Positions 36,092-46,420 of a stretch of 64,000 nucleotides of DNA are shown here, piece after piece. Position 1 is the stretch's first letter. Each line of letters begins with the position of its first letter. A program made the translations under genes and the position numbers. The DNA lies in NCBI RefSeq assembly GCF_900142845.1, contig NZ_FSRU01000002.1, forward strand, positions 2,046,001 through 2,110,000, read 5' to 3'. This DNA is from Paraburkholderia phenazinium. GTDB lineage: Bacteria; Pseudomonadota; Gammaproteobacteria; Burkholderiales; Burkholderiaceae. The notes below the pieces were generated by a model. It made no database searches and was not told the origin of the DNA. It saw only the letters and a list, made by a program, of their open reading frames with translations.

Positions 36092-36484
36092 TCAGGGGGT
36101 GACCGGACACAGGTCGTCGTCCGGCAGCCAGAATACCGCGCGGCCATCCGGCGTATCCCGTTCGTCGACCTGAACGGGACGCAGCCTGCCGCCACGGCAC
36201 GGACCGCCGACACACTTACCCGTGTCCGGCGCGTAAATTGCGCCGTGCGTGGCGCACATCAAGTATAAGCCCGAAGATTCGAAGAACTGGCCTTCGACCC
36301 AGTCGAGCTCCATCGGCACGTGCGCACAGCGGTTCAGATAACCGTAAGCCTCGCCACCATAGCGGACAAAAAAGACTACCGCATCGCCGCCGGCATATTT
36401 AGCCGGGCGGCGCAGCCCGGCGCCGCCTTCGAGCAGTTCATCGGAGGCGCAGATCCGCACCGGTTCCATGGCGGCTGCGCTCAT
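36092..36484 (-). CDS. Rieske [2Fe-2S] protein
   Basis: A 130-aa single-domain Rieske ferredoxin-like protein. The cluster ligands are Cys53/His55 (CAHVPMELDW) and Cys77/His80 (CATHGAIYAPDTG). No membrane anchor or catalytic domain is present, so it may act as a small electron carrier or regulator; the partner is unknown. It overlaps the upstream phosphatase gene as ATGA. Confidence 0.92.
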   Translation of the reverse strand: MSAAAMEPVRICASDELLEGGAGLRRPAKYAGGDAVVFFVRYGGEAYGYLNRCAHVPMELDWVEGQFFESSGLYLMCATHGAIYAPDTGKCVGGPCRGGRLRPVQVDERDTPDGRAVFWLPDDDLCPVTP

Positions 36485-37140
36485 GCGTTCTCGAGCAGCC
36501 AGGCGGACAGCGCGGCGACGTTCGGCGCGACGAACTTCGGCTCGAGCGCGGCAAGCGCGGCGGCCGGATGGGCGCCGTAAGTGACGGCGATGCCCGCCAC
36601 GCCGGCGTTGATCGCCATCTGCAGGTCATGGGTGGTATCGCCGACCATCACGGTGCGCGTCACGTCCTGACCCAGCTCGCGGGTCAGTTCGTGCAGCATC
36701 GCCGGATGCGGCTTCGAGAAGGTTTCGTCGGCGCAGCGGGTGCCGTCGAAGAGGCTCGTGAGGCGCGACTGGTCGAGCGCCCGGTTCAGGCCCACACGGC
36801 TCTTGCCGGTGGCGACGCCCAGCAGATAGCCCTGGTCGCGCAAGGCCTGCAGCATCTCGCGCACGCCGGTGAACAGCTCGGTGGTCTGGTCCTTGACCAG
36901 ATAGTGGAAGCGATAACGCTCCGCCAGCCGCGGATAGTCCGACGGATCGAGCGTCGGCGCGGCGATCTGCAGGGCGTCGCGCAAGCCGAGGCCGATCACG
37001 TAGCTGGCCGCTTCGTCCGCCGGCACCGGCAAACCGAGATCGCGGCAAGCCGACTGGATACTCCGTGTGATGTGCACGGTCGAATCCATCAAGGTACCGT
37101 CCCAGTCGAAGACGATCAGATCAAATTGCTCTCTAGCCAT
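36481..37140 (-). CDS. HAD-family phosphatase (Gph-like)
   Basis: A 219-aa haloacid dehalogenase-type hydrolase. Motif I FDWDGTLMDS (nucleophile Asp and acid Asp), motif II ATGKSRVGL, motif III Lys in FSKPHP and motif IV VGDTTHDLQMA are all intact. The closest known type is phosphoglycolate phosphatase, but substrate preference cannot be read from sequence. It overlaps rluC by 8 nt, a conserved neighbour in Burkholderiales. Confidence 0.92.
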   Translation of the reverse strand: MAREQFDLIVFDWDGTLMDSTVHITRSIQSACRDLGLPVPADEAASYVIGLGLRDALQIAAPTLDPSDYPRLAERYRFHYLVKDQTTELFTGVREMLQALRDQGYLLGVATGKSRVGLNRALDQSRLTSLFDGTRCADETFSKPHPAMLHELTRELGQDVTRTVMVGDTTHDLQMAINAGVAGIAVTYGAHPAAALAALEPKFVAPNVAALSAWLLENA

Positions 37141-38158
37141 GCAGTTCCGTCTCCGGGTTGGACCCTTGGTTCAGTTCATTGAGCTGGTCGATGAAGCGCC
37201 GGCATTCCGCCGGCAGCGGCGCCTCGAACTGCAGCACCGCGCCCGTGACCGGGTGCGCCAGCTTGAGCCGGTACGCATGCAGAAACATCCGCTTCAGCCC
37301 CGGGCGCGCATTGCTGCGCGCCAGATCTTTGTTCAGCGAGAAATCGCCGTATTTGGCGTCGCCGACAATCGGCAAGTCCAGATGCGCGAGGTGAACCCGG
37401 ATCTGATGCGTACGCCCCGTCTTCAGTTCCGCTTCGAGCAGCGCGTACTCCGACCAGCGGTTGACCAGATTGAAAACCGTATGCGACGCGAGGCCGTCCG
37501 CCTGAACCCGCACGCGGCGCTCGCCGTCCGCCGTCAGATATTTATGCAACGGCTCCTTGACCGCCCGGCGGCGGCCCCAGTCGCTCGCCCACTCGCCATG
37601 GACGCACGCATAGTAGCGCTTGTCCATGCGGTTCTCGCGGATCTGCTCATGCAGGCCGACCAGCGCCGCGCGTTTCTTCGCCAGCATCAGCACGCCGGAG
37701 GTCTCGCGGTCCAGCCGGTGCACCAGTTCGAGGAATTTCGCCTGCGGACGCGCCTCGCGCATCTGCTCGATCACCCCGAAGGCGACGCCGCTGCCGCCGT
37801 GCACGGCGACGCCGGCCGGTTTGTCGATGACCAGCATGTGGTCATCTTCAAAAAGAATATTGAAATTAGCGGCCGGGACCGGCGTGTGAGCACTCGCTTC
37901 GGTTCCCTGGGCAATGCGGATGGGCGGCACGCGCACCAGATCGCCATGCTCGAGGCGGTACTGGGCGTCGACCCGACCCTTATTCACACGCACTTCCCCG
38001 CTACGCAGGATGCGGTAAATATGGCTTTTCGGCACGCCTTTACAGACGCGTAGGAGGAAGTTGTCGATGCGCTGTCCGGCCGCGCCGTCGTCGATCTCGA
38101 TCATCGAGACCTGGTCGCTTGCGACCGATTTCTGGGATATTTTGCCTAACTCTTTCAT
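37133..38158 (-). CDS. rluC: 23S rRNA pseudouridine synthase RluC
   Basis: A 341-aa RluA-family enzyme with an N-terminal S4 domain (QRIDNFLLRVCKGVPKSHIY) and the catalytic domain whose aspartate sits in HRLDRETSGVL. RluC isomerises U955, U2504 and U2580 in E. coli 23S rRNA. The ATG at 38158 removes a 66-codon unrelated upstream frame. The gene is divergent from rne, a pairing also seen in E. coli. Confidence 0.94.
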   Translation of the reverse strand: MKELGKISQKSVASDQVSMIEIDDGAAGQRIDNFLLRVCKGVPKSHIYRILRSGEVRVNKGRVDAQYRLEHGDLVRVPPIRIAQGTEASAHTPVPAANFNILFEDDHMLVIDKPAGVAVHGGSGVAFGVIEQMREARPQAKFLELVHRLDRETSGVLMLAKKRAALVGLHEQIRENRMDKRYYACVHGEWASDWGRRRAVKEPLHKYLTADGERRVRVQADGLASHTVFNLVNRWSEYALLEAELKTGRTHQIRVHLAHLDLPIVGDAKYGDFSLNKDLARSNARPGLKRMFLHAYRLKLAHPVTGAVLQFEAPLPAECRRFIDQLNELNQGSNPETELHG

Positions 38159-38889
38159 TCTGAATATAATTTGCCCAGCAGTCTGCGGCGGCCGGCGCAT
38201 TGTCCGGTATTCCGGCGGTCTGCGCAGGTGCAAGCGATAAACAGTCATTTTACTTGCGCCCGGGTCTGGTTGCTCACCCGCATAACGAGATGCAACAAGT
38301 TGTACGCACGGAGTCAGCACCCGGCAGGGACGGCGCCCACAGGCGCGTTCGGTCATGGTCGGCTCCGCGGAAACGGAATTTTGGTAAAAAAGAATTTAAC
38401 TGCGAGCCTTGGTATCGGGCGGTTTGACGCCCTGCAGGACGAGGCTTCCAGTTGCGAAAATACGGCGTGCGCCCGAGGCGTCTTGTAGAAAGTACAAGAC
38501 ATGGCGACGTCAAAATGAGGCGAGACACCCCCGGCGAGAAAAGACGCGCCTTTTGCGCGAACTTCCCGCTGCGGCATGACCCCATCCTTCGACCCTCCGG
38601 TCACGCGCCCAGTTGGCGCACCGGCGCGAGTGGACGAAGGCAGATGCAAGGTCAGCCGGCAGAACCCGCGGCGTGTCGGGTCGTTATTTGAAGCCGTGTT
38701 CGCATGTGCCCTGCGGCACCGCGCCCTTTTTGTGTGGGCCGGGCCCTCTCAGGCAATTCTCCCCGCCATTTTTCCCGCTCCAGCGTGCTTGTGAAAACAC
38801 AATAAGGCGCGGCATGCCGCTGCCCTGATCGTCCTTTGCGTCCGACAAACGTGAGGCGTGGGCAGGCTAAGCCGCTCTGGAGCCGTTCA
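38159..38889. other. Long rne upstream region, no gene seen
   Basis: This 731-bp gap between divergent rluC and rne has no frame with coding character. In E. coli the rne 5' untranslated region mediates autoregulation by RNase E. Here there is an AT-rich patch at 38373-38402 that could hold an rne promoter, a perfect hairpin at 38480-38500, and G+C-rich sequence up to the start codon. On the minus strand TATATT close to the rluC ATG is a possible -10 without a clear -35. Confidence 0.6.
38480..38500 (+). promoter_or_regulatory. Hairpin in the rne leader
   Basis: Perfect 8-bp arms GTCTTGTA / TACAAGAC enclose the loop GAAAG, about 390 nt upstream of the rne start codon. It is A/T-rich compared with its surroundings. 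If transcribed, it would be a stem-loop in the rne 5' untranslated region. A role in autoregulation is inferred by analogy with E. coli. Confidence 0.5.
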
Positions 38890-41800
38890 ATGAAACGAAT
38901 GTTGTTCAACGCAACGCAGCAGGAAGAACTGCGCGTAGCCATCGTCGATGGGCAAAAACTCATCGATATCGACATCGAAACCGCCGGTCGCGAACAGCGC
39001 AAAGGCAATATTTACAAGGGCATCATCACCCGCATCGAGCCGTCGCTCGAAGCCTGTTTCGTCAACTACGGCGAAGACCGCCACGGTTTTCTGCCGTTCA
39101 AGGAAGTCGCCCGCCAGTATTTCCGTGACGGCGTCGACATGCGCTCCGCGCGTATCCAGGACGCCCTGAAAGAAGGTCAGGAACTGATCGTTCAGGTCGA
39201 AAAGGAAGAGCGCGGCAACAAGGGCGCCGCCCTCACCACGTTCATTTCGCTGGCTGGCCGGTATCTGGTCCTGATGCCGAACAACCCCCGCGGCGGCGGC
39301 GTGTCGCGCCGGATCGAAGGCGACGACCGTCAGGAACTGCGCGAAACCATGGCGCAACTGCAACTGCCGGAAGGCATGAGCATCATCGCGCGCACGGCCG
39401 GCATTGGCCGTTCCGCCGAAGAGCTGCAGTGGGACCTGAACTACCTGATGCAACTGTGGCGCGCCATCGAAGCCGCGTCGCAAAGCGGTTCGGCCGGCCA
39501 GCCGATGCTGATTTATCTCGAATCGAGCCTGGTGATCCGCGCGATTCGCGACTATTTCCAGCCGGACATTGGCGAAATCCTCATCGACACCACTGAAATC
39601 CATGACCAGGCGCGCGCCTTCATGGATATCGTGATGCCGGACAATGTCAGCAAGGTGAAGCGGTATCACGACGACGTGCCGCTCTTCTCGCGCTTCCAGA
39701 TCGAACACCAGATCGAAACGGCGTACTCGCGCACGGTACCGCTGCCTTCCGGCGGCGCCATCGTGATCGACCACACCGAAGCGCTGGTGGCGATCGACGT
39801 GAACTCGGCCCGCGCCACCAAGGGCGCCGACATCGAGGAAACCGCAGCCCGCACCAACCTCGAAGCCGCCGACGAAGTGGCCCGCCAGTTGCGCCTGCGC
39901 GACCTGGGCGGCCTGATTGTGATCGACTTCATCGACATGGAATCGGCCAAGAGCCAGCGCGAAGTCGAACAGCGCCTGAAAGATGCGCTCAAGCACGACC
40001 GTGCGCGCGTCCAGATGGGCAAGATTTCGCGCTTCGGCCTGATGGAACTGTCGCGTCAGCGTCTGCGTCCGGCCCTGTCGGAAGGCAGCCACGTGACCTG
40101 CCCGCGCTGTAACGGCACGGGCCACATCCGCGATACCGAATCGTCCGCGCTGCAAGTGCTGCGGATCATTCAGGAAGAAGCGATGAAGGAAAACACCGCG
40201 GCAATTCATTGCCAGGTGCCGGTCGAAGTGACCGCCTTCCTGCTGAACGAGAAGCGCGCCGAAATCAACAAGATCGAGTCGCGTTTCAAGGTCAATGTCG
40301 TCCTGATCCCGAACAAGCATCTCGACACGCCGCATTACAAGCTCGAACGCCTGCGTCACGACGATGCGCGCCTCGACGAGCCGCGTGCTTCGTGGAAGAT
40401 GGCCGAAGAAGCGGCCCGCGAACTGGAATCGGAAACCGGTTATAGCAAGCGCGCCGAAGAAGTGAAGCCGAAGCAGGAAGCGGCGGTCAAGGGCATCACG
40501 CCCGAGAAGCCGGCGCCGAGCGCACCGGTTCGCCCGGCTGCCCCGGCTACGCCTGCGCCTGTCGCAGTCACGCCGGCTGGCGGCGGTTTCATCGGCTGGC
40601 TGAAGAACCTGTTTGGCGTGGCACCGGCCGCGCCCGCTCCGGCAGCTCCGGCACCCGCCGAGAAGACGGCGCGTCCGGCCCGTGGCGATCGTCCGGAACG
40701 TGGTGAGCGTACCGGCGAGCGCGGCGGCGACCGCAACCGCAATCGCCGTGGCGGCGCAACCGGCCGTGACGGCGCCGCTCGCGGCGAAGCTGCTGCCGTC
40801 GGCGGCCGTCCGGGCCAGCCGTCGCAACGTCGCGACGAGCGGGAAGGACGCGAAGGCCGTGAAGCGCGCGAAGGTCGTGAGCCGCGTGAAGCACGCGAGC
40901 CCCGCGAACCGCGTGAGAGCCGCGAAGCCCGTGATGTCCGCGAGCCGCGTGGCAACCGTGAACCGCGTGAAGGCCGCGAACCCCGTGGCGAGCGCGAAGG
41001 CCGTGACAACCGTGCCGAGCGTGGCCAGGACCGTGCTGACCGCGGTGAAACCGTGGACAGCGCACCGCGTGCCGAACGTGGCGAGCGCCCGGAACGCGGC
41101 GAACGTCGTGAGCGTGGCGAGCGTCCGGAACGCGGCGAGCGTCGCAAGCAACAGCCGGAATCCGCCGAAGCGCTGGGCCAGGACGAAAATCAGGAACTGC
41201 TGACTCAGAACCAGGCAGGCAACCTCGAAGCTGGCGCGCCGGTCGATCAGGAAGCCGTGGCACGCGAAGGCGAAGAGCGTCGCCGCCGCCGTCGCGGTCG
41301 CCGTGGCGGTCGTCGCGAGCGTGAAGAAGAAGGTGTGAACGGCAACGTTGGCGTGGAAGGTGCCGAAGGTGCTGAAGCAGTCGAAAGCGCCGAAGCGGAC
41401 AATGAAACGGCCAGCGCCGCGAGCGAAGCTCCGGCTCAACAGCCGCGTCACGAAGCGCCGGCAGTCGCGCCGGTCGAAGTGGTCGTCGCAGCGGTCGCAA
41501 CGGAAACCGCCGTCGTCGCCGAACTGCACGCTGCAACCGAAACGCCGGTTCTGGCCGCCGAACAGGCTGCCAAGGCGGAAGCCTTCGTGCCGGCTCCGGC
41601 CGCTGAAACCGTCGTTGCCGAAGCCCCGGCGGTTGCACAGCCTGAGCCGACGCCGGTTCCGGCCGCAGCGGTTGCCCCTGAAGTGTCTGCAGCTCCGGTC
41701 GTGACCGAAGCCGCAGCCGCCGCCGTCGAAACGACGCACGCAGCGGTTGAAGCACCAGTGTTTGAAGCGCCCGTGCAGGCGCCGGCCGCGGTTGAGCCGA

Positions 41801-42255
41801 TTGCTGCGGAGCCGGTGGTCGCTCAGGCGCCCGTCAGCGATGCCGCATCGGTAGCGCCGGCCGTTCAGGTTGCCGCACCGGTAGAAGCCCAGCCCGTGGC
41901 CGAAGCAGCGCCGCAGGTCCACGCCGAAGCCGCCGCTCCGGCAGTTCCGGCAGCCCCGGTCGCAGCGCAACCGGCGTTGGTCGCCGAACAGGCACCGGTG
42001 CAGGCAGCCGCCCCGGCTCCGGTCGCCGCCGCGCAACCAGCCGCACGCAACGGTCTGTCGCCGGAAGCCCTGCAGCCGGTGCTGGAAAACGCCGGACTGG
42101 TGTGGGTCAACACCGACACGTCCAAGCTGCGCGCCGCGCAGGAAGCCGCTGCGCAGGCCGTCAAGCCGGCCCGCGTGCCGCGCGAGCGCAAGCCGCTGCC
42201 GCCGGTCGACAGCGCGCCGATGCAACAGGTCGAGACGGCGAAGCACCAGCAGTAA
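38890..42255 (+). CDS. rne: Ribonuclease E
   Basis: A 1121-aa endoribonuclease and degradosome scaffold. The N-terminal catalytic half has an S1 domain ([20 protein letters not shown]), catalytic Asp303 and Asp346, and the Zn-link CPRC at 404-407, the same numbering as E. coli RNase E. The C-terminal half (from about 520) is low-complexity: an Arg/Glu-rich array of RE(P/A/G)R units (about 650-760), an [12 protein letters not shown] patch, then a long Ala/Val/Pro/Glu stretch, ending in a conserved-looking [20 protein letters not shown] segment. Terminator at 42295. Confidence 0.97.
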   Translation: MKRMLFNATQQEELRVAIVDGQKLIDIDIETAGREQRKGNIYKGIITRIEPSLEACFVNYGEDRHGFLPFKEVARQYFRDGVDMRSARIQDALKEGQELIVQVEKEERGNKGAALTTFISLAGRYLVLMPNNPRGGGVSRRIEGDDRQELRETMAQLQLPEGMSIIARTAGIGRSAEELQWDLNYLMQLWRAIEAASQSGSAGQPMLIYLESSLVIRAIRDYFQPDIGEILIDTTEIHDQARAFMDIVMPDNVSKVKRYHDDVPLFSRFQIEHQIETAYSRTVPLPSGGAIVIDHTEALVAIDVNSARATKGADIEETAARTNLEAADEVARQLRLRDLGGLIVIDFIDMESAKSQREVEQRLKDALKHDRARVQMGKISRFGLMELSRQRLRPALSEGSHVTCPRCNGTGHIRDTESSALQVLRIIQEEAMKENTAAIHCQVPVEVTAFLLNEKRAEINKIESRFKVNVVLIPNKHLDTPHYKLERLRHDDARLDEPRASWKMAEEAARELESETGYSKRAEEVKPKQEAAVKGITPEKPAPSAPVRPAAPATPAPVAVTPAGGGFIGWLKNLFGVAPAAPAPAAPAPAEKTARPARGDRPERGERTGERGGDRNRNRRGGATGRDGAARGEAAAVGGRPGQPSQRRDEREGREGREAREGREPREAREPREPRESREARDVREPRGNREPREGREPRGEREGRDNRAERGQDRADRGETVDSAPRAERGERPERGERRERGERPERGERRKQQPESAEALGQDENQELLTQNQAGNLEAGAPVDQEAVAREGEERRRRRRGRRGGRREREEEGVNGNVGVEGAEGAEAVESAEADNETASAASEAPAQQPRHEAPAVAPVEVVVAAVATETAVVAELHAATETPVLAAEQAAKAEAFVPAPAAETVVAEAPAVAQPEPTPVPAAAVAPEVSAAPVVTEAAAAAVETTHAAVEAPVFEAPVQAPAAVEPIAAEPVVAQAPVSDAASVAPAVQVAAPVEAQPVAEAAPQVHAEAAAPAVPAAPVAAQPALVAEQAPVQAAAPAPVAAAQPAARNGLSPEALQPVLENAGLVWVNTDTSKLRAAQEAAAQAVKPARVPRERKPLPPVDSAPMQQVETAKHQQ

Positions 42256-42294
42256 GCCGTCGCTCCGGGGGCGGTGAGTTAGCCCCTGGTTCAG

Positions 42295-42324
42295 AAAGCC
42301 CGCCGTCACTGGCGGGCTTTTTTT
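42295..42324 (+). terminator. Terminator of rne
   Basis: A 10-bp stem AAAGCCCGCC / GGCGGGCTTT followed by a T run, 40 bp after the rne stop codon. Confidence 0.93.
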
Positions 42325-42418
42325 GTTATGTTCGTGCACACGTTCGCCCCACTATGACCGCGCGCCCCTTCCGCTAGAATGGAAGTCTGCCTCCTTTAAA
42401 AGCACCATCCTGCCTTCC

Positions 42419-43528
42419 ATGTCCCGACGCATCATCCCTGTTGCCGATGTCAGCGCAGTGCCGGTCGTCTCCGGCCCCGTGCAGACGCCAAGCGGCGTGC
42501 TGCGCGACACCCTGTCGCGTCCGCTGCGGGATTTGCGCATCTCGGTGACGGATCGCTGCAACTTCCGCTGCGTCTACTGCATGCCGCGCGCGGTGTTCGA
42601 CAAGGATTACGGGTTCCTGCCGCATAGCGCGCTGCTGAGCTTCGAGGAGATCGAACGGCTGGCCCGCCTGTTCGTCGCCCACGGCGTGGAAAAAATCCGC
42701 CTGACCGGTGGCGAGCCGCTGTTGCGCAAGAACCTGGAATTCCTTATCGAGCGGCTCGCGCGGCTCACCACGCCGGATGGCCGGCCGCTCGATCTCACGC
42801 TCACCACCAATGGCTCGCTGCTCGCCCGCAAGGCGCGCAGCCTCAAGGACGCCGGCCTCACCCGCGTGACGGTGAGCCTCGACGCGATCGACGACGCCCT
42901 GTTTCGCCGCATGAACGACGCCGACTTCGCGGTGGGCGACGTGCTCGAAGGCATTGCCGGGGCCCAGGCGGCCGGGCTCGCGCCGCTCAAGGTCAACATG
43001 GTGGTCAAGCGCGGCACCAACGACACGGAAGTCGTGCCGATGGCGCGCCACTTCAAAGGCTCGGGCACCATCCTGCGCTTCATCGAATACATGGATGTCG
43101 GCACCTCGAACGGCTGGAACATGGCCGAAGTGCTGCCGTCCGCCGAAGTCGTGGCGCGGATTGCCGAGCACTTTCCGCTGGTGCCGCTCGAAGCCCACAG
43201 CGCCGCCGAAACCGCGCAACGCTGGGGCTACGCGGACGGCAGCGGCGAAATCGGCGTGATCTCGAGCGTCACGCGCGCGTTCTGCGGAAGCTGCACGCGC
43301 GCCCGGCTTTCGACGGAAGGCAAACTCTATCTGTGCCTGTTCGCGTCGGCGGGACACGATCTGCGCGCACTGATGCGCAACGGCTCAAGCGATGCCGAGA
43401 TCGCCTCGGCGCTCGCCCACATCTGGCAGGCCCGCGGCGATCGTTACTCGGAATTGCGCGGCAGCAACGCCATCGCGCCTCATTCCCCGGAAGAGCGCCG
43501 GGTCGAAATGTCGTACATCGGCGGCTGA
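42419..43528 (+). CDS. moaA: GTP 3',8-cyclase MoaA
   Basis: A 369-aa radical-SAM enzyme for the first step of molybdenum cofactor synthesis. The N-terminal [4Fe-4S] cluster ligands are Cys47, Cys51 and Cys54 ([11 protein letters not shown]). The C-terminal cluster is in [19 protein letters not shown], and the protein ends in the functional Gly-Gly tail. About 30 residues precede the family start. It is followed by mobA and moeA. Confidence 0.96.
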   Translation: MSRRIIPVADVSAVPVVSGPVQTPSGVLRDTLSRPLRDLRISVTDRCNFRCVYCMPRAVFDKDYGFLPHSALLSFEEIERLARLFVAHGVEKIRLTGGEPLLRKNLEFLIERLARLTTPDGRPLDLTLTTNGSLLARKARSLKDAGLTRVTVSLDAIDDALFRRMNDADFAVGDVLEGIAGAQAAGLAPLKVNMVVKRGTNDTEVVPMARHFKGSGTILRFIEYMDVGTSNGWNMAEVLPSAEVVARIAEHFPLVPLEAHSAAETAQRWGYADGSGEIGVISSVTRAFCGSCTRARLSTEGKLYLCLFASAGHDLRALMRNGSSDAEIASALAHIWQARGDRYSELRGSNAIAPHSPEERRVEMSYIGG

Positions 43529-43541
43529 GGCTGCCTTGTCC

Positions 43542-44156
43542 ATGAACCTCACCCCAGCGAACCTCACGGGCCTCGTCCTTGCCGGCGGCCGCGGCACGCG
43601 CATGGGCGGCGTCGACAAAGGGCTGCAACTGCTGCACGGCGAGCCGCTCGCGGCACACGTCCTGAAGCGGCTCGCTCCGCAAACCGGGCCGCTCCTGATC
43701 AGCGCCAACCGCCACGCCGAGGTCTATGCCGGGCTCGGCGCGCCGTTCGGCGCGGCCGTCGTGGCCGACACCCTGGCGGGCTTTCCCGGACCGCTGGCGG
43801 GTCTGCTGGCCGGTCTGCGCGCCGCCGGCACGGACTTCGTGCTGAGCGCGCCGTGCGATTCGCCCGGGCTGCCGGCCGATCTTGCCGCGCGGCTCGGCGA
43901 GGCGCTCGACGCGCACGGCGCGGATATCGCCACCGTCACCACCACCGACGCGCACGGACAGACGTCGATTCATCCCGTCTTCGCGTTGTTGCGCACGAGC
44001 CTCGCCGACGACCTGGCCGCCTTTCTGGACGCGGGTGAACGTAAGGTGCGCGCGTGGTACGCGCGCCACAAGACGGTGGAAGTCGCCTTTGCCGATGAGC
44101 GCGCGTTTTACAATATCAATTCTTTGCAGGAGCTCGCCGACCTCGAGCGTCACTGA
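43542..44156 (+). CDS. mobA: Molybdenum cofactor guanylyltransferase MobA
   Basis: A 204-aa enzyme that attaches GMP to molybdopterin, giving the bis-MGD form used by DMSO-reductase-family enzymes. The nucleotide-binding motif LAGGRGTRMGGVDKGLQLL is intact, with PCDSPGLPADL further on. It begins 13 nt after moaA on the same strand. Confidence 0.95.
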   Translation: MNLTPANLTGLVLAGGRGTRMGGVDKGLQLLHGEPLAAHVLKRLAPQTGPLLISANRHAEVYAGLGAPFGAAVVADTLAGFPGPLAGLLAGLRAAGTDFVLSAPCDSPGLPADLAARLGEALDAHGADIATVTTTDAHGQTSIHPVFALLRTSLADDLAAFLDAGERKVRAWYARHKTVEVAFADERAFYNINSLQELADLERH

Positions 44157-44249
44157 GACGCCGCGGAGGTTGTAGCCGATGCCCTGCTCCAGCCGCACGG
44201 CGGCCGCCGGATCCGGCCGACCGTCTCCGGTCGCGACGCTCCTCCATTC

Positions 44250-45545
44250 ATGACCACGCTTAACGAATTTTCCAACTGCGTCGCCCAGTACGATCCTCAT
44301 GCGCTGCCGGTCACGGCCGCGCAGGCGATCGTGCGGCAGTGGGCCACGCCGGTCGCCGCCGTTGAACGCGTGCCGCTGCACGACGCGCTCGACCGCGTGC
44401 TGGCCGAAGACATCGTCTCGCCAAGCGACGTGCCTGCCCACGACAACTCGGCCATGGACGGCTACGCATTCCAGAGCGCCGCGCTCGCGGATGCATCCGC
44501 CACCGTCGAACTCACAGTCGCCGGCAAGGCGCTGGCCGGTCACCCGTTCGGCGGCGCCGTGGCGCTCACGCAATGCGTCCGGGTCATGACGGGCGCCTGC
44601 ATGCCGGCCGGTTGCGATACGGTCGTGCCGCAGGAACGGGTCACGCGCAGTGGCGAGACCGTTCAGTTCGCTGCCTCTGCCGTGCGCGGGGGCGCCAACC
44701 GGCGTCTCGCCGGCGAAGACCTCGCCCGCGGCAGCGCAGCCTTGCGCGCCGGTCGCATCCTGCGCGCATCGGACCTCGGTCTGATCGCGTCGCTCGGCAT
44801 CGGCGAAGTGCCGGTGCGGCGGCGTCTGCGCGCGGCGTTCTTTTCGACCGGCGACGAACTGCGTTCGCTCGGCGAACCGCTCGAACCGGGCTGTGTGTAC
44901 GACAGCAACCGCCACACGCTGTTTGCGATGCTACGCCGCATGAATATCGACACGCTCGACCTGGGCGTCGTGCGCGATCAGCCTGCCGCGCTCGAAGCCG
45001 CGCTGCGCAGCGCCGCAGCCAGCGCCGACGTGGTCCTGACCTCGGGCGGCGTCTCGGTCGGCGAAGCGGATTTCACCAAGCAGTTGGTGCAGACTTTCGG
45101 CGACGTCGCGTTCTGGACGCTCGCCATGCGCCCCGGCCGCCCGCTCGCGTTTGGCCGCGTCTGGTCGGGCGACCGGCCGGGCCTTGGCCTGCCCGCCCTG
45201 TTCTTCGGTCTGCCGGGCAATCCGGTCGCCGTAATGGTCACGTTTTATCAGATCGTGCGCGAGGCGCTGCTGGTCATGTCCGGCGCCACGTCGCAACCGG
45301 TGCCGCTCCTGCAGGCCGCCAGCCGCGAGGTGATCCGCAAGCGCGCCGGCCGCACCGAGTATCAACGCGGCGTCGCCGAACGCGACGCCCGCGGCCAGTG
45401 GCATGTCACGCCAACCGGCTCGCAAAGCTCCGGCGTGCTCAGTTCGATGAGCGAAGCGAATTGCTTTATCGTGCTCGAACACGAGCGCGCTGACGTCGCC
45501 CCCGGCGAGAACGTCGACATCATGCTGTTCGACGGCCTGATCTGA
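44250..45545 (+). CDS. moeA: Molybdopterin molybdenumtransferase MoeA
   Basis: A 431-aa enzyme that inserts molybdenum into adenylylated molybdopterin. Typical stretches: DVPAHDNSAMDGYAF, PAGCDTVVPQE, FFSTGDELRSLGEPLEPGCV in the MPT-binding domain, TSGGVSVGEADF and GLPGNPVAVMVTF. It completes a moaA-mobA-moeA cluster. Confidence 0.96.
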   Translation: MTTLNEFSNCVAQYDPHALPVTAAQAIVRQWATPVAAVERVPLHDALDRVLAEDIVSPSDVPAHDNSAMDGYAFQSAALADASATVELTVAGKALAGHPFGGAVALTQCVRVMTGACMPAGCDTVVPQERVTRSGETVQFAASAVRGGANRRLAGEDLARGSAALRAGRILRASDLGLIASLGIGEVPVRRRLRAAFFSTGDELRSLGEPLEPGCVYDSNRHTLFAMLRRMNIDTLDLGVVRDQPAALEAALRSAAASADVVLTSGGVSVGEADFTKQLVQTFGDVAFWTLAMRPGRPLAFGRVWSGDRPGLGLPALFFGLPGNPVAVMVTFYQIVREALLVMSGATSQPVPLLQAASREVIRKRAGRTEYQRGVAERDARGQWHVTPTGSQSSGVLSSMSEANCFIVLEHERADVAPGENVDIMLFDGLI

Positions 45546-45617
45546 CGCCCCCGCCGGTTGCCCGCTCCGAACTCCTTACCCCTTACTCTTTACCTACGAC
45601 CAACGGGTTTGACCTAC

Positions 45618-45893
45618 ATGAAAAAACAGATCTCTTTCATCGCGCCGGGACAGACCGCCAAGGCGCTGATCCTGGTGTATCTGACCTTCAGCGTGCCTAT
45701 CGTGCTGCTCGGCGTGCTGGTCGCCTTTATCCGCTATGGTTCGGTCGAACTGAGCACCGTATTCAGCGCACTGCTGCTCAATGCGATCCTCGGCTTCGTG
45801 CTGCTGTGGATTGCCTGCCATGCCTATAACTGGGTGGCCTCGCGTTTCGGCGGCATCGAGATCCAGTTGAGCGACGTACCCGAGGAAGCGTAA
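45618..45893 (+). CDS. Small two-helix membrane protein
   Basis: A 91-aa protein of unknown function with two strong hydrophobic helices (about 13-36 and 46-70) and charged ends. No motif is recognised. Its stop codon shares a base with the start of the next gene (TAATG), so the two are coupled. The ATG at 45618 gives a Lys-rich N terminus. Confidence 0.75.
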   Translation: MKKQISFIAPGQTAKALILVYLTFSVPIVLLGVLVAFIRYGSVELSTVFSALLLNAILGFVLLWIACHAYNWVASRFGGIEIQLSDVPEEA

Positions 45894-46393
45894 TGAGCGC
45901 AACGATCCGTGCCGCCACACCCGCCGACGTCGGCGCTATCTTTTCGCTGATGCTCGAGCTGGCCGAGTTCGAAAAGCTGACCCATCTGTTTGTCGCCACC
46001 GAAGCCGGTGTGCACGATGCACTATTCGGCGCGCGGCCGTCGTCGGAAGCCATGGTCGCGCAGGAAGAAGACGGCCGCATTGTCGGCTACGCGCTATTCT
46101 TCCATAACTTCTCGACCTTTCTGGGCCGGCGCGGACTGTATCTCGAAGACCTGTACGTGCAACCGACGCAGCGCGGCAGCGGTCTCGGCACCCGCATGCT
46201 CAAGGAACTGGCCGCGCTGGCCGTGGAGCGGCAATGCGGCCGCTTCGAATGGACGGTGCTCGACTGGAACCAGCCGGCCATTAGCTTCTACGAGAAGATG
46301 GGCGCGACCGTGTTGTCCGACTGGCGCGTTGTGCGCATCACGGGTGAAGCGCTGGAAAAGCTGGCGGGAACGGCGGCAGTGAACGCCGGGTGA
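45893..46393 (+). CDS. GNAT-family N-acetyltransferase
   Basis: A 166-aa GCN5-related acetyltransferase. The acetyl-CoA site is LEDLYVQPTQRGSGLGTRML (R-G-x-G-x-G type), followed by FEWTVLDWNQPAISFYEKMG. Similarity is to diamine/thialysine-type acetyltransferases (SSAT-like), inferred from the WNQPAI segment. It overlaps the upstream membrane-protein gene by 1 nt. Confidence 0.88.
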   Translation: MSATIRAATPADVGAIFSLMLELAEFEKLTHLFVATEAGVHDALFGARPSSEAMVAQEEDGRIVGYALFFHNFSTFLGRRGLYLEDLYVQPTQRGSGLGTRMLKELAALAVERQCGRFEWTVLDWNQPAISFYEKMGATVLSDWRVVRITGEALEKLAGTAAVNAG

Positions 46394-46420
46394 AGGTCCG
46401 CTGAGAGCGTGCGTCTCTCG

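Noticed and set aside
40830..41170. Repeated Arg-Glu codons in rne considered as a DNA repeat or CRISPR-like array
   Set aside because: Units are irregular in length and lie in frame inside the conserved gene; they reflect protein low complexity.
38887..42339. A very long open frame opposite rne
   Set aside because: It is the antisense shadow of rne, kept open by strong third-position G+C bias; its translation is rich in His, Arg and Cys runs and resembles no family.
43269..44915. A long minus-strand frame opposite moaA, mobA and moeA
   Set aside because: Crosses three conserved genes and their spacers on the other strand.
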